From Micrococcales bacterium (GTDB taxonomy: Bacteria > Actinomycetota > Actinomycetes > Actinomycetales > Cellulomonadaceae), in the NCBI GenBank assembly GCA_009785115.1, contig WQWY01000008.1, positions 1-64,000 of the forward strand: a DNA stretch of 64,000 nt, read 5' to 3'. How positions within the stretch are numbered: the stretch's first letter is position 1; each line of letters begins with the position of its first letter. Both the position numbers and the translations under genes were made by a program. The notes beneath the pieces were generated by a model. That model saw only the letters and a list, made by a program, of their open reading frames with translations. It had not been told where the DNA came from and did not search any database. This document shows positions 16,505-24,532 of the stretch, in pieces.

Positions 16505-18304
16505 TCAGGCGCTGCGGCGACCTCGAACCTTGGTCAGCACCACCAGGCCAGAACCGACCAGCAGGAGGATCGCGGCGACGACCGCTGGCGCCCCCAGGTC
16601 GGCCCCGCTCTCCGCCAGCTCTTCCGGCGAGGCGATGCCGGGCGGGAGCACCCTGATCCGCACCTGGGCCGTGCCGGTCGTGCCGTTGGGGTAGGTCACC
16701 GTGTACGTCGCCGTGGCGATCCCGACGAACCCGGGAGCCGGGGTGAACGTCACCGTCCCGTCCGGGTTCACCACCCACGTGCCCTGCGACGGGACGTCAG
16801 GCGTGATGCCCGTCACCACAGAACCGGGCGGCACGCCCTGGTCGTTGGCGAGCACCGGTACCGTCACCGGGGTCTGGTACGGCGTCCAGCTCTCGTCGTC
16901 GACCAGCGCAGGGACCACTCTCAGCGTCGCGTCGTCCGGGGCCCACAGCCCGCACAGGCCGACACCAGGGCCACCGGCGCACAGCGGCAGGCCTGACGCG
17001 GTGCCGTCGGGGAAGTTGGCCGCCCCGTTGACGTAGTCGCCACCGGTCGCGACGGTCACCTGCTGGCTCACCGTGCAGAACACCTGCCCCTCAGCCAGGT
17101 CACCAGAGGCCACCACCGCACCGCCGCTCGCGCTCCCGCTGAAGTTCACGCATGCGGCCGAGCCCGCCCCGGTGGTGGGCGACCCCACCGGCGTCAGGCC
17201 TGACGGCAGCTGGTCGGTGAAGTTCCAGGCCTCCTTGAGGTGCAGCCCGGTGGAGTTGGTGATCGTGTAGGTCAGGGTGGTGGTCTCGCCCACGGCGATC
17301 GTCGCCGGGGAAAAGTCCTTGTACAGCTGGGGCGTCGTGTCCACGATCTCCACCAGGTCGAGCACCAGGTCGTTGCCGATGCCAGAGTCCTGGGCGTTGT
17401 AGAGCTGGAAACCCAGGTCTGTGACCGCACCGGTCGGGAGCTGCCACGAGTCGGACGTCAGGTGGGTGATCCAGACGTCGGTGGTGCCGACGGTGAGCGT
17501 GGGAGGAGGTGGGACGGTGCTGACGCACGGCATGAGCCCCGACTGCAGGGCGACGGGCGTCCCGTTCTCGATCAGGGAGAACGTCAGGCTCGCGTCACCA
17601 CCCGGCTGGACCGCGCAGTTCGCCTCGCCGAACCACGCGGAGACGGCGTAGTAGTGGCCGCCTGTGGCCGGTATCCCGAAGTCTGTCTTCATGATGATGC
17701 CGGCGTAGCCGGTGGTCATCGCGTGGTTGGAGTTGGTGTAGGCCGTGAGGGCGTGGTTGTTGACCGCCTCGGCGGGGCTCATCCCCTGAGCCTCACCCAG
17801 CGCGGTGGCCATCGCCTGGATCGTGGCCCACACGTTGGGGGCGGTGGAACAGCCTGGGTCTCCGAGCGAGGACGGGATGGGGAGCGTCCCCGGCGGCGTC
17901 CCGGCGACCGCGGGCGGCCCGTTCGCACCCGAAGGAGGCACAGGCGCCAGAGGGTCGACAGGGCTCGCCGGAGGCGCGGGTGCCAAGGAGTTCGTCACCC
18001 ATCCGTTGCACGTGCCGTACGCCGGGGTCCACATCCACCCCTCAGCGCTCTCGCCGTTGATCGCGTAGGTCATCCCAGGAAGAGTGATAGGGGTCGCGTT
18101 GGTGTTGCCGACGTACTCCCTGAAGTCCTGCGCGACGTCGGGTGTCGGGACGTTCTCGAAGTCTCCCACGAAGAACGGGACGGGCGGGTTCGGGACCCCT
18201 GGTGTTCCCGCCGCAGCCTGAGCCAGGTCCGGCCCCGTCGGGCTCGACACCACTCCCAGCATGGCCAGACAGACCACCGCGCCGGCTACGAGAAAACGTC
18301 TCAC
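16505..18304 (-). CDS. Secreted surface protein with adhesin-type repeats and wall-sorting-like tail
   Basis: The 599-residue protein starts at a GTG preceded by AGGAG. It has a signal peptide (RRFLVAGAVVCLAMLGVVSS, residues 2-21). Residues about 335-430 resemble a DUF11-type beta-sandwich (VGETTTLTYTITNSTG). Residues about 470-560 resemble a CshA-type fibril repeat (VLANDQGVPPGSVVTGI, GTVTFTPAPGFVGIATATYT). The C-terminus has LAESG, a hydrophobic helix and a basic end (KVRGRRSA), the layout of a sortase substrate but with a non-standard motif. It is probably exposed on the cell wall. The substrate or partner is unknown. No sortase gene is in the window. Confidence 0.8.
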   Translation of the reverse strand: MRRFLVAGAVVCLAMLGVVSSPTGPDLAQAAAGTPGVPNPPVPFFVGDFENVPTPDVAQDFREYVGNTNATPITLPGMTYAINGESAEGWMWTPAYGTCNGWVTNSLAPAPPASPVDPLAPVPPSGANGPPAVAGTPPGTLPIPSSLGDPGCSTAPNVWATIQAMATALGEAQGMSPAEAVNNHALTAYTNSNHAMTTGYAGIIMKTDFGIPATGGHYYAVSAWFGEANCAVQPGGDASLTFSLIENGTPVALQSGLMPCVSTVPPPPTLTVGTTDVWITHLTSDSWQLPTGAVTDLGFQLYNAQDSGIGNDLVLDLVEIVDTTPQLYKDFSPATIAVGETTTLTYTITNSTGLHLKEAWNFTDQLPSGLTPVGSPTTGAGSAACVNFSGSASGGAVVASGDLAEGQVFCTVSQQVTVATGGDYVNGAANFPDGTASGLPLCAGGPGVGLCGLWAPDDATLRVVPALVDDESWTPYQTPVTVPVLANDQGVPPGSVVTGITPDVPSQGTWVVNPDGTVTFTPAPGFVGIATATYTVTYPNGTTGTAQVRIRVLPPGIASPEELAESGADLGAPAVVAAILLLVGSGLVVLTKVRGRRSA

Positions 18305-18590
18305 AACTGCTCCTGTCATCAACGCTGAAGACCAGCGCGCCGGAACAGCTCGCACAAAAAGGACATGAAGCACAATCCGCACCGACTGCGCTAACTATCC
18401 TCAAGATGTACGAGATGTCACGGCGCGACGATTATCGTCACGTCGACCAGGATGCCCTCAAAAACCTCTGTGTGCAAAACAGACATGCCTGAGGCAGCCA
18501 TTATCTTGCGCGAGAGAGCGGTTCTCTCCACGCTGTCGGTCTTCTGACGAGGGTTCGGGGTGCCAGAGGCCGGTGCGGCACGGCTCCGGG

Positions 18591-19010
18591 TCAGGAGCGT
18601 GCGGAGTCCATGATGTTCACGAACCAGGTGGTGCCGAAGCGGTCGACGCACCCGCCGAAGGTGTCCCCCCAGGGGGCCTTCGCGAGCGGCATCATGATGC
18701 TCCCGCCCTCGACCAGGCCGTCCCAGCAGCGACGCAGCTCGTCAGCGTCGTCCCCGGAGAGCGCCACGGAGATCGCGCCGCCCGGGGTGAACGGCTGAGC
18801 GGCAGGCGTGTCTGCCCCCATGATGACGAGCCCGCGCTCGGTGGTGAGCTGGGCGTTCAGCACGTGCTCGGAGTCTCTCGGGTCCTGGTCCAGGTGGAGG
18901 TCCGCGTACGTCATGATCTGCAGGTCGCCGCCGAAGACCGACCGGTAGAACTCCATCGCTTCGCGGGCGTTGTCTCGGAAAGAGATGTACGGGTTGAGCA
19001 GCAAAGGCAC
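18591..19010 (-). CDS. VOC-superfamily protein, PhnB/glyoxalase-like
   Basis: The 139-residue protein has the PhnB-like vicinal-oxygen-chelate pattern: NPYISFRDNAREAMEFYRSV at the N-terminus, then DEHVLNAQ-type strands (SEHVLNAQLTTERGLVIMG), and the ending WGDTFGGCVDRFGTTWFVN. Members of this subgroup are widespread, and their substrates are mostly unknown. It is monocistronic and faces away from the glutathione peroxidase gene, with about 145 bases between their starts. Confidence 0.85.
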   Translation of the reverse strand: MPLLLNPYISFRDNAREAMEFYRSVFGGDLQIMTYADLHLDQDPRDSEHVLNAQLTTERGLVIMGADTPAAQPFTPGGAISVALSGDDADELRRCWDGLVEGGSIMMPLAKAPWGDTFGGCVDRFGTTWFVNIMDSARS

Positions 19011-19155
19011 GACAACCTCCTGGGAGACGACGCGAACCGCGTCTGGTGAGCACCTGACGTAAGATTTCTAGAGTCAGGAGCGATGAGTCATCGTCAGCCA
19101 GGATGAGCCTCCCGGCTCTGACCGTCAAACGGAGGCTGGCCGAGATGGAGGTCCC

Positions 19156-19644
19156 GTGTCCGTGTACGACATCCCGTTCCAGACGATGGACGGACAGACG
19201 ACGAGCCTGGCCCCGTACCGCGACGGGCCGATCCTCGTGGTCAACGTCGCCTCGCGCTGCGGGCTGGCACCCCAGTACGAGACGCTGGAGCGGCTCCAGC
19301 GCACCTATGGCGACCGGGGCCTGACCGTGATCGCCTTCCCGAGCAACCAGTTCCACCAGGAGCTGCGCGACAACGCGGCGGTGCTGGAGTTCTGCTCTCT
19401 CACCTACGGGGTGACCTTCCCGGTCATGGACCGGGTGCGCGTCAACGGCCGCGACACCCACCCGCTGTACGTCGCCCTCAAGCAGACACCCGACAGCCAG
19501 GGCAAGGCAGGCCGCGTGACCTGGAACTTCGAGAAGTTCCTCGTCCTGCCCGGCGGCGAGACCCACCGCTTCCGCCCCCGCACCCTCCCCGACGCCCCCG
19601 AGATCATCACCCTCATCGAGCAGTCCCTGCACACCACCACCTGA
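19156..19644 (+). CDS. Glutathione peroxidase-family thiol peroxidase
   Basis: The 162-residue protein reduces peroxides. It has the family motifs NVASRCGLAPQY (peroxidatic Cys36 in place of selenocysteine), FPSNQFHQEL (Gln) and WNFEKFLV (Trp and Asn). In actinobacteria the electron donor is normally thioredoxin rather than glutathione, which is established for non-selenium members. I chose the GTG at 19156 because it matches the usual N-terminus. A GGAG motif lies 8 bases upstream. The last 13 bases of the gene, including the stop codon, form the start of a 44-bp sequence found again at 21785. Confidence 0.93.
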   Translation: MSVYDIPFQTMDGQTTSLAPYRDGPILVVNVASRCGLAPQYETLERLQRTYGDRGLTVIAFPSNQFHQELRDNAAVLEFCSLTYGVTFPVMDRVRVNGRDTHPLYVALKQTPDSQGKAGRVTWNFEKFLVLPGGETHRFRPRTLPDAPEIITLIEQSLHTTT

Positions 19645-19675
19645 CCAGGAACCCACCGAGACAGAAGACTCCCCG
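19632..19675. repeat. 44-bp direct repeat, copy 1
   Basis: This sequence is identical to 21785-21828. It starts inside the last codons of the glutathione peroxidase gene and extends 31 bases past its stop. The two copies are 2,153 bases apart and flank the PIN toxin-antitoxin pair, a recombinase remnant and the DUF1992 gene. They could be attachment-site-like ends or a duplicated 3' region. Confidence 0.9.
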
Positions 19676-19715
19676 GACTGAGGCCGGCAGGCGACCCAGC
19701 AGCAGAAGGCTCAGG

Positions 19716-20336
19716 TCAGGCGTCGGGGTCCTCGTCGGGAGCTACCGGTTCGTCGGTCGGCTCAGGTCCGCTATCACCATCGGCGACGATGCTCCGCAAG
19801 GCCGCTGTCACCTCGGGGCCGATGATCGCTTCCACGGTGGCGAGCACCTCGGCTTCCGGTTTGGGCGAGTAGCGGACAGCTGCCTCGTGCACTGCACGCA
19901 TCTGGTCGGGGAACCGCTCGACCAGCCGGGCCAACAGTCCGGCGGAGTCGATCAGCTCGATGCCCTGCTCGGCCATCCACTCGCGCGGGAAGTGCCGGGT
20001 GTTGTCGGTCAGCAGGATGTCGGCACCAGCCGACAGGGCTGCGGCGAGGACGTGGCGGTCCTTTGTGTCCATCTCCACATCTGCGACAGCGGCCTGGTCT
20101 TCGGGGTCGACCTCGGTGAGGGCGTACTCGATGTAGTCGTTCATCAGCGCTTCGAGCCGCTCGGTGGCCTCTTGGGACAGGCCGACCTGCTCACGCAGGT
20201 TACGCGACATCTCGTCGAGGATCGGCTGGCTCCAGCGGATCTCGATGACGCCTTCGTCGGAGGCGTACAGGAAGTAGTCGCGCAGAGTGCGGGAGAACAA
20301 GATGTTGGCGTCGGCTACGACGACGAAGACGGTCAA
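19716..20336 (-). CDS. PIN-domain toxin
   Basis: The 206-residue protein begins with a PIN-type ribonuclease strand (VVADANILFS, Asp8) and has the other acidic positions in LDEMSRN, EMDTKDRHVLAAAL and LLTDNTRHF. A C-terminal extension of about 60 residues is acidic at its end. Its start overlaps the stop of the upstream HTH gene by 4 bases, typical of a toxin that follows its antitoxin. Targets of this subgroup are unknown. Confidence 0.87.
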   Translation of the reverse strand: MTVFVVVADANILFSRTLRDYFLYASDEGVIEIRWSQPILDEMSRNLREQVGLSQEATERLEALMNDYIEYALTEVDPEDQAAVADVEMDTKDRHVLAAALSAGADILLTDNTRHFPREWMAEQGIELIDSAGLLARLVERFPDQMRAVHEAAVRYSPKPEAEVLATVEAIIGPEVTAALRSIVADGDSGPEPTDEPVAPDEDPDA

Positions 20337-20719
20337 TCAACCAGCCCGATCTCGTTGGAGAACTCCGCCAGCGCCTTTGCCGCCTGCTCCCGGCGGGAGC
20401 GGCGGGCGCGCTGGAAGTCGGCGAGCGCCTGGGCAGGGATGCGGTGGTGGGTACCGACCATGACGTGAGCGAGCTCGCCGGAACCGATCAGCTTCATCAA
20501 GGTCGGACGCGACAACCCCAGCATGGTGGCAGCCTCGGTCGTGGTGAAGGTCTCCTTGATCGGCACCACCACCGCCCCGGTGGTCAGCTCGGCGTCCAGC
20601 AGGGCGAGCACCTTCTCGGCGCTGGTACGCGGCAGGTCGAGCGTGACGCTCACCCTGTCCGACGAGTCCGCGAGGGCAGCACGGAGCGCTCGCACGTCAC
20701 GCGTGAGAACCTCAGACAT
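20333..20719 (-). CDS. Excisionase-type HTH antitoxin of the PIN toxin
   Basis: The 128-residue protein has a MerR/excisionase-like helix-turn-helix at about residues 58-105 (FTTTEAATMLGLSRPTLMKL, then HHRIPAQALADFQ). This is a common partner type for PIN toxins. I used the ATG at 20719, which has GGAGG 5 bases upstream, rather than an earlier in-frame ATG without one. The C-terminal helix, rich in Arg and Glu, probably contacts the toxin. It likely represses its own promoter. Confidence 0.82.
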   Translation of the reverse strand: MSEVLTRDVRALRAALADSSDRVSVTLDLPRTSAEKVLALLDAELTTGAVVVPIKETFTTTEAATMLGLSRPTLMKLIGSGELAHVMVGTHHRIPAQALADFQRARRSRREQAAKALAEFSNEIGLVD

Positions 20720-20789
20720 CGCAACCTCCAACCGACGCAATCGATCACAACTGAAGCAAGTGTATCGGAGCGACGGCATCGCTCACCCG

Positions 20790-20927
20790 ATCGGCGCTCG
20801 CTCCTGCCAGACCGGGCTGTTGATGGAGGCAGTCGGCGCGAGGGTCGGGTTCAGCAGGTCGACGGTGTTCAACGTGCTGCGGCGGTGTGGGGTGGTGATG
20901 CGCAACACGCATGGATGGGAGCGGTGA
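20790..20927 (+). pseudogene. 3' remnant of a recombinase/transposase-like gene
   Basis: The frame ending at the TGA 20925-20927 encodes a helix-turn-helix tail (AVGARVGFSRSTVFNVLRR, then RCGVVMRNTHGWER) like the C-terminus of serine recombinases and related DNA-binding proteins. No start codon, catalytic domain or upstream part is present in this frame. I read it as debris of a mobile element between the toxin-antitoxin pair and the DUF1992 gene. Confidence 0.6.
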
Positions 20928-21011
20928 GCGCCTGATCTGCTGCGCTCTGGGCTACGGGAAGGCCCGGAGAAGCGGGGCAGGCTCCCCGCCTTCGGCTGAG
21001 CCTCGAGGCAG

Positions 21012-21584
21012 TCACCGACCGAGCAACCGAGCCAACCAGCCGGGCCGTTGCGAGGGCACCTGCGCCAACGACCGCGATGTCGTGGCACGGCGGTCGCGCC
21101 AGGCGGTGACCTCTGCGTCGACGTCTCGCAGGGGGGTGACGACGGGCGGGCCACCGGCGAGCTGGCGACGGGCCTCGACGACGCGCCGGTTGAACTCGGT
21201 CAAGACCGCACGCACCTGGGCCTCGTGGCGCAGGGCCTCGAGCCTGGCGTCCAGGCGCTCGTCCTCGGCGCGCAGCAGCAGGCCCTCGGGCAGCAGGCCC
21301 TCGCCGGTCATGCCCTCCCGGCGCACCAGGCCCTTGAGCCACCAGTCCGGGTCACCCAGGCCGGGGATCGGTTTGCCCGCCAGCGGCAGGTCGTCGAAGT
21401 CTCCGCGTCGCACGGCCTGATCGATGATGTGCTCCACCCAGGTGCTTCGGGACTCCATGTGACCGGCAGCCCGAGGCGGACCACCCAGAGCGCCGGTCTC
21501 GTCACTCAGAGCGTCAACCTCGGCCTCGCGGTCGACGCGATACCGCTCGGCGTCGCGTCGTGCGGCAGCAGCATGTGTGCTCAT
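21012..21584 (-). CDS. DUF1992 protein (DnaJ-homologue subfamily C28-like)
   Basis: The 190-residue protein contains the DUF1992 core (STWVEHIIDQAVRRGDFDDL, then GKPIPGLGDPDWWLKGLVRR). This is found alone in bacteria and fused to J-domains in the eukaryotic DNAJC28 proteins. The function is not established. I chose the ATG at 21584. Longer in-frame starts would extend through the upstream intergenic region. A perfect CIRCE element lies 111-137 bases upstream, which suggests heat-shock control by HrcA and fits a chaperone-related role. Confidence 0.85.
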   Translation of the reverse strand: MSTHAAAARRDAERYRVDREAEVDALSDETGALGGPPRAAGHMESRSTWVEHIIDQAVRRGDFDDLPLAGKPIPGLGDPDWWLKGLVRREGMTGEGLLPEGLLLRAEDERLDARLEALRHEAQVRAVLTEFNRRVVEARRQLAGGPPVVTPLRDVDAEVTAWRDRRATTSRSLAQVPSQRPGWLARLLGR

Positions 21585-21694
21585 GGCCTCGACGGTAACC
21601 GTGCTCGTTGAACAAGACCTGGGTGGTTCGGTGAACAGCCAGTGCTGCACCGCCGGAGGCTGACAGGTGAGCGGGAGGCGGACCACGAGAACGG

Positions 21695-21721
21695 TTAGCA
21701 CTCTCGGGCCGAGAGTGCTAA
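21695..21721. promoter_or_regulatory. CIRCE element (HrcA operator)
   Basis: TTAGCACTC (21695-21703), 9 bases, then GAGTGCTAA (21713-21721) matches the CIRCE consensus at every position. The spacer TCGGGCCGA extends the symmetry to 13-bp arms around one central base. CIRCE normally lies in front of groES-groEL, groEL or hrcA-dnaJ. Here the nearest gene is the leftward DUF1992 gene, and no chaperonin gene is in the window. Confidence 0.93.
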
Positions 21722-21784
21722 AAAATGGGTGTACACGGACGCTGGCCGAAGGGGTCGACGGACCCTGACGGTGCAGGCCCAGCG

Positions 21785-21828
21785 CACCACCACCTGACCA
21801 GGAACCCACCGAGACAGAAGACTCCCCG
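21785..21828. repeat. 44-bp direct repeat, copy 2
   Basis: This is identical to 19632-19675. Here it lies 64 bases right of the CIRCE element, in non-coding DNA between the DUF1992 and tmRNA genes. Confidence 0.9.
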
Positions 21829-21922
21829 AACGAAGACGGGAAGACCGCCCGAGGCGGAGCTCACGGGAGACTTGCCCCGGGCAGGGCCAAGGTCGGGATA
21901 GACCCCAGGCACCACAACCGAT

Positions 21923-22081
21923 GACACGAAGGTCGGGAACCGACCGAGCAGGAGTCCCAGAGGTCACCTCCGGGCAGGCCCAGGCCGAAACCCCGCACAG
22001 ACACGAAGGTCGGCGCGACGCGCCGACCGAGCAGGGGGTCACGGGGGCTCGCCCCCGTGCGGGCGCGGGGCTAGGCCCCGC
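21923..22081. repeat. Hairpin-rich region downstream of the tmRNA gene
   Basis: Two related units start with GACACGAAGGTCGG and end with CCGACCGAGCAG (21923-21951 and 22000-22034). The second folds into a stem of GGTCGGCG and CGCCGACC. Two more perfect hairpins follow: ACGGGGGC-TC-GCCCCCGT at 22041-22058 and CGGGGC-TAG-GCCCCG at 22066-22080. Transcription of ssrA runs leftward into this region, so the hairpins are candidate terminators or processing structures. The rest of the gap 21585-22140 holds only the CIRCE element and the 44-bp repeat. Confidence 0.6.
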
Positions 22082-22140
22082 CAGACATGACGAGAGCGAC
22101 CCGGCTTGCGGTACGCAAGCACAGGTCGCCCTCGATCTCG

Positions 22141-22504
22141 TGGAGGTGGCGGGAATCGAACCCGCGTCCGATGACGTGGAACCAGGGCTTCTCCGGGCGC
22201 AGTCTGCTGTTGTTTTTCTCGGCCCCCGCACTCACGCAGACGAGGTGCGGACGGGCTCAGTCACCTAGATGTCCCCGCAGCCCCGATGACGAGAACTGTG
22301 GGCAGTGGCTCCCTAGATGACGCCAGGGACCGGGTCGGAAGCTAGCCCGGGCTGACGGACTTCGGAGCTCGCTCAGGCGGCGAGGGCGAAGTCGGTGCGC
22401 TTGGAATCGGCACCTATGGGTTACGCGGAGCGTTGACGAGATGACCGCGTGTCCTCGGCCCGCTTCTCCTGGCTCGACGATCACCGTCGAAACCGATCAC
22501 CCCC
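22141..22504 (-). ncRNA. ssrA: Transfer-messenger RNA (tmRNA)
   Basis: tmRNA rescues stalled ribosomes and tags the unfinished protein for proteolysis. The 5' end (GGGGGTGATCGG, complement of 22504-22493) pairs with the 3' end (CACCTCC) as an alanine-tRNA-like acceptor stem. The 3' part has the TPsiC-arm GGTTCGATTCCCGCC. The tag frame (complement of 22411-22373) encodes ADSKRTDFALAA and a stop. The CCA end is not encoded. Its protein partner SmpB is encoded at 25332. In many actinobacteria the two genes lie closer together than here. Confidence 0.96.
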
Positions 22505-22623
22505 ATGTTGAGTTGTCAACGCCGCCCGCGTGCGGACGGCGCTCCTAGTGTACCCAGGGCACGTCCGGCACGTACACGGCTTTCCCCCGTGGGGGCCTGC
22601 CGCGCTCGGTGGTCAGTGACACC

Positions 22624-23478
22624 TCAGGGGCTGGCCGTGCGTCCGTCGGGCGGGAGGAGCCTGTCGATGATGCGGGCGCCGGCGTCACGGGCCTCGTCGT
22701 CGCCGACCACCTGGCTGAACACCTGGGCGAAGGTGTGGACGGCAAGCACCGCGAGCGCGGTGTCCCGGTCCTCCTGGGACGGTGCCGTGCTCGGCCGACC
22801 ACCGGTGCGTTCCGCGGCCAGCAGGGCCGCCGCCTGCTCCCAGGTGCTGGCGACCGCGCTGCCCAGTCGGGGCTGCGCGGCCGGGTGGCGGATCGCGTAG
22901 GTGTAGATCTCCAGGGTCAGCAGGGTGCGTCGCAGCGCCTCGGGGTCGTCGTCCAGGTCGCAGAACAGCTGTCGTAGAGGAGTCTCAGGGTCTGCGGCGA
23001 TCCGGTCGCCTTCCTCAGCGGTGAGGTCTTCGACGATCGCGAGCAGCAGGTCTTCCTTGTTGCGGAAGTGCGCGTATACCGCTCCCTTGGTGTACCCGGC
23101 CTCGGCGGCCACGTCACCGACGCTGGCACCTTCGTACCCCTTCTCGGCGATCACCGTGCTGGCTGCTTCGATCAGCCGGGCACGGGTCTTCTCGGCCTGG
23201 CTGCGGCGACGATCGGAGGCCCCGGACCTCGCGGACCTCTTCGGCCCGGTGAACGTGACGGTTCTCTTGCCCAGGCCGAGGGTGACCGAGGCGTCGGCGA
23301 GCTCGTCGGAGGCTTCACGCAGCGCCTCGGAGAGCTCCTTGCTGACCTCGTCCTTGACCTCGGCCACACCTTGACCGACGGCTCGTGTGAGTGCCGAGAC
23401 GGCAGCGGCCAGGGCCTGGGCTGCCGAGCCCAGGTCTTCCCGATCACGCTTCTGCGACGCCACGTGACCAGCGTACAT
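22624..23478 (-). CDS. TetR-family repressor of the adjacent ABC exporter
   Basis: The product of about 284 residues has a TetR helix-turn-helix (TRARLIEAASTVIAEKGYEG, then ASVGDVAAEAGYTKGAVYAHF) starting at about residue 98. It is preceded by an unusual helical N-terminal region of about 95 residues that resembles a short coiled coil (VSKELSEALREASDELADA). The C-terminal part is the ligand-binding domain. I prefer the ATG at 23478. The one at 23502 lies inside a palindromic operator. It is divergent from the ABC genes and shares with them a 85-base region holding four ACCGAYYGG-like boxes. Confidence 0.85.
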   Translation of the reverse strand: MYAGHVASQKRDREDLGSAAQALAAAVSALTRAVGQGVAEVKDEVSKELSEALREASDELADASVTLGLGKRTVTFTGPKRSARSGASDRRRSQAEKTRARLIEAASTVIAEKGYEGASVGDVAAEAGYTKGAVYAHFRNKEDLLLAIVEDLTAEEGDRIAADPETPLRQLFCDLDDDPEALRRTLLTLEIYTYAIRHPAAQPRLGSAVASTWEQAAALLAAERTGGRPSTAPSQEDRDTALAVLAVHTFAQVFSQVVGDDEARDAGARIIDRLLPPDGRTASP

Positions 23479-23546
23479 TCCGACTGGAACGACTACTTGC
23501 ATACCGATCGGTATGTGTCATACCGTACGGTCCATACCGACTGGCA
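23479..23546. promoter_or_regulatory. Cluster of four TetR-type operator boxes
   Basis: Between the divergent TetR and ABC genes lie TTCCGACTGGAA (23479-23490), TACCGATCGGTA (23502-23513, within a perfect 16-bp palindrome 23500-23515), TACCGTACGGTC (23521-23532) and TACCGACTGGCA (23535-23546). They share the core CCGnnnGG or CCGnnCGG. Such clustering next to a TetR gene points to cooperative repression of both directions. Confidence 0.7.
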
Positions 23547-23563
23547 TCCGACGGGAGAGCGAC

Positions 23564-24532
23564 ATGGACGACGTCTTGCGGATACGCGACCTGCACAAGA
23601 AGTTCGGCCGGCGCCGCCGCGTGGTGCATGCCAACGCCGGGATAGACCTGACTGTCGCTGCCGGGCAGGTGCTCGGGCTGCTCGGGCACAACGGTGCGGG
23701 CAAGTCCACCCTGGTCAACCAGGTGGTCGGGCTGCTGCGCCCCGACGCCGGTCAGATCGTCCTCGACGGAGTCGACGCGGTCGCCCACCCTGAGCAGGCC
23801 CGGCGGCTGACCAGCGTCCAGGCCCAGGCCAACGTGCCGATCACCGGGCTGACCCCGCGCACCGCCATCGAGCTGGTCGGTCGCATCCGCGGCGGCGACA
23901 CCGCGCAGGTGCGCACCCGCACGTCGCACCTCATCGACGCCCTGGAGCTCGGCGAGTGGGCAAACACCCAGTCCGAGAAGGTCTCCGGAGGTGTGGCACG
24001 CCTCACCGCCTTCGCCATGGCCGCCGTGGTGCCGGGTCGGCTCGTCGTGCTCGACGAGCCGACCAACGACGTCGACCCGGTGCGTCGGCGCCTGCTGTGG
24101 CGCGAGATCCGGGCCCTGGCCGACGACGGCGCGGCGGTGCTGCTGGTCACCCACAACGTGCGCGAGGCCGAACGGGTGGTCGACCGTCTGGTGGTGCTCG
24201 ACAACGGCACGGTGCTCGCCGACGACACCCCCGCGGCACTGACCCAGTCCCGCTCTGGCACCCTGACCCTCGAGGTCGACATGCTGCCTTCCGTCGACAC
24301 GGTGCCCATGCTCAGGCTGGCATGGCCTGAGGGCTTGGTCGTGACCGACCGCGGCCAGGGCCGCGCCACGGCTGCGGTGCCCGCCGACCAGGCCGCGGCC
24401 GTCGTCGCCTGGGCGTCCGAGACCCTCGCCGCGGGACGCATCGAACGCTACGCGCTCACCCCGGCGTCGTTGGAAGACGTCTACATCGAGCTGGTCGGCA
24501 GCCAGACCACGAACGAGGAGATCGCAGCATGA
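23564..24532 (+). CDS. ABC transporter ATP-binding protein
   Basis: The 322-residue protein has a Walker A motif (GHNGAGKSTL), a signature VSGGV in place of LSGGQ, a Walker B motif (RLVVLDEPTNDVDP) and the switch histidine in LLVTHN. A C-terminal extension of about 90 residues ends in the DrrA-like pattern PASLEDVYIELVG, which is typical of drug and lipid exporters. I used the ATG at 23564, with GGGAG 9 bases upstream, not an earlier one within the operators. It overlaps the permease gene by 4 bases. Confidence 0.92.
   Translation: MDDVLRIRDLHKKFGRRRRVVHANAGIDLTVAAGQVLGLLGHNGAGKSTLVNQVVGLLRPDAGQIVLDGVDAVAHPEQARRLTSVQAQANVPITGLTPRTAIELVGRIRGGDTAQVRTRTSHLIDALELGEWANTQSEKVSGGVARLTAFAMAAVVPGRLVVLDEPTNDVDPVRRRLLWREIRALADDGAAVLLVTHNVREAERVVDRLVVLDNGTVLADDTPAALTQSRSGTLTLEVDMLPSVDTVPMLRLAWPEGLVVTDRGQGRATAAVPADQAAAVVAWASETLAAGRIERYALTPASLEDVYIELVGSQTTNEEIAA

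Noticed and set aside
18305..18590. AT-richer gap searched for a small gene or RNA
   Set aside because: No frame with start, ribosome-binding site and family features was found. It most likely holds the promoter of the surface-protein gene.
21695..22231. Minus-strand frame across the CIRCE element and the 3' end of the tmRNA
   Set aside because: It overlaps a certain RNA gene and the hairpin region. The translation is low in complexity and has no family match.
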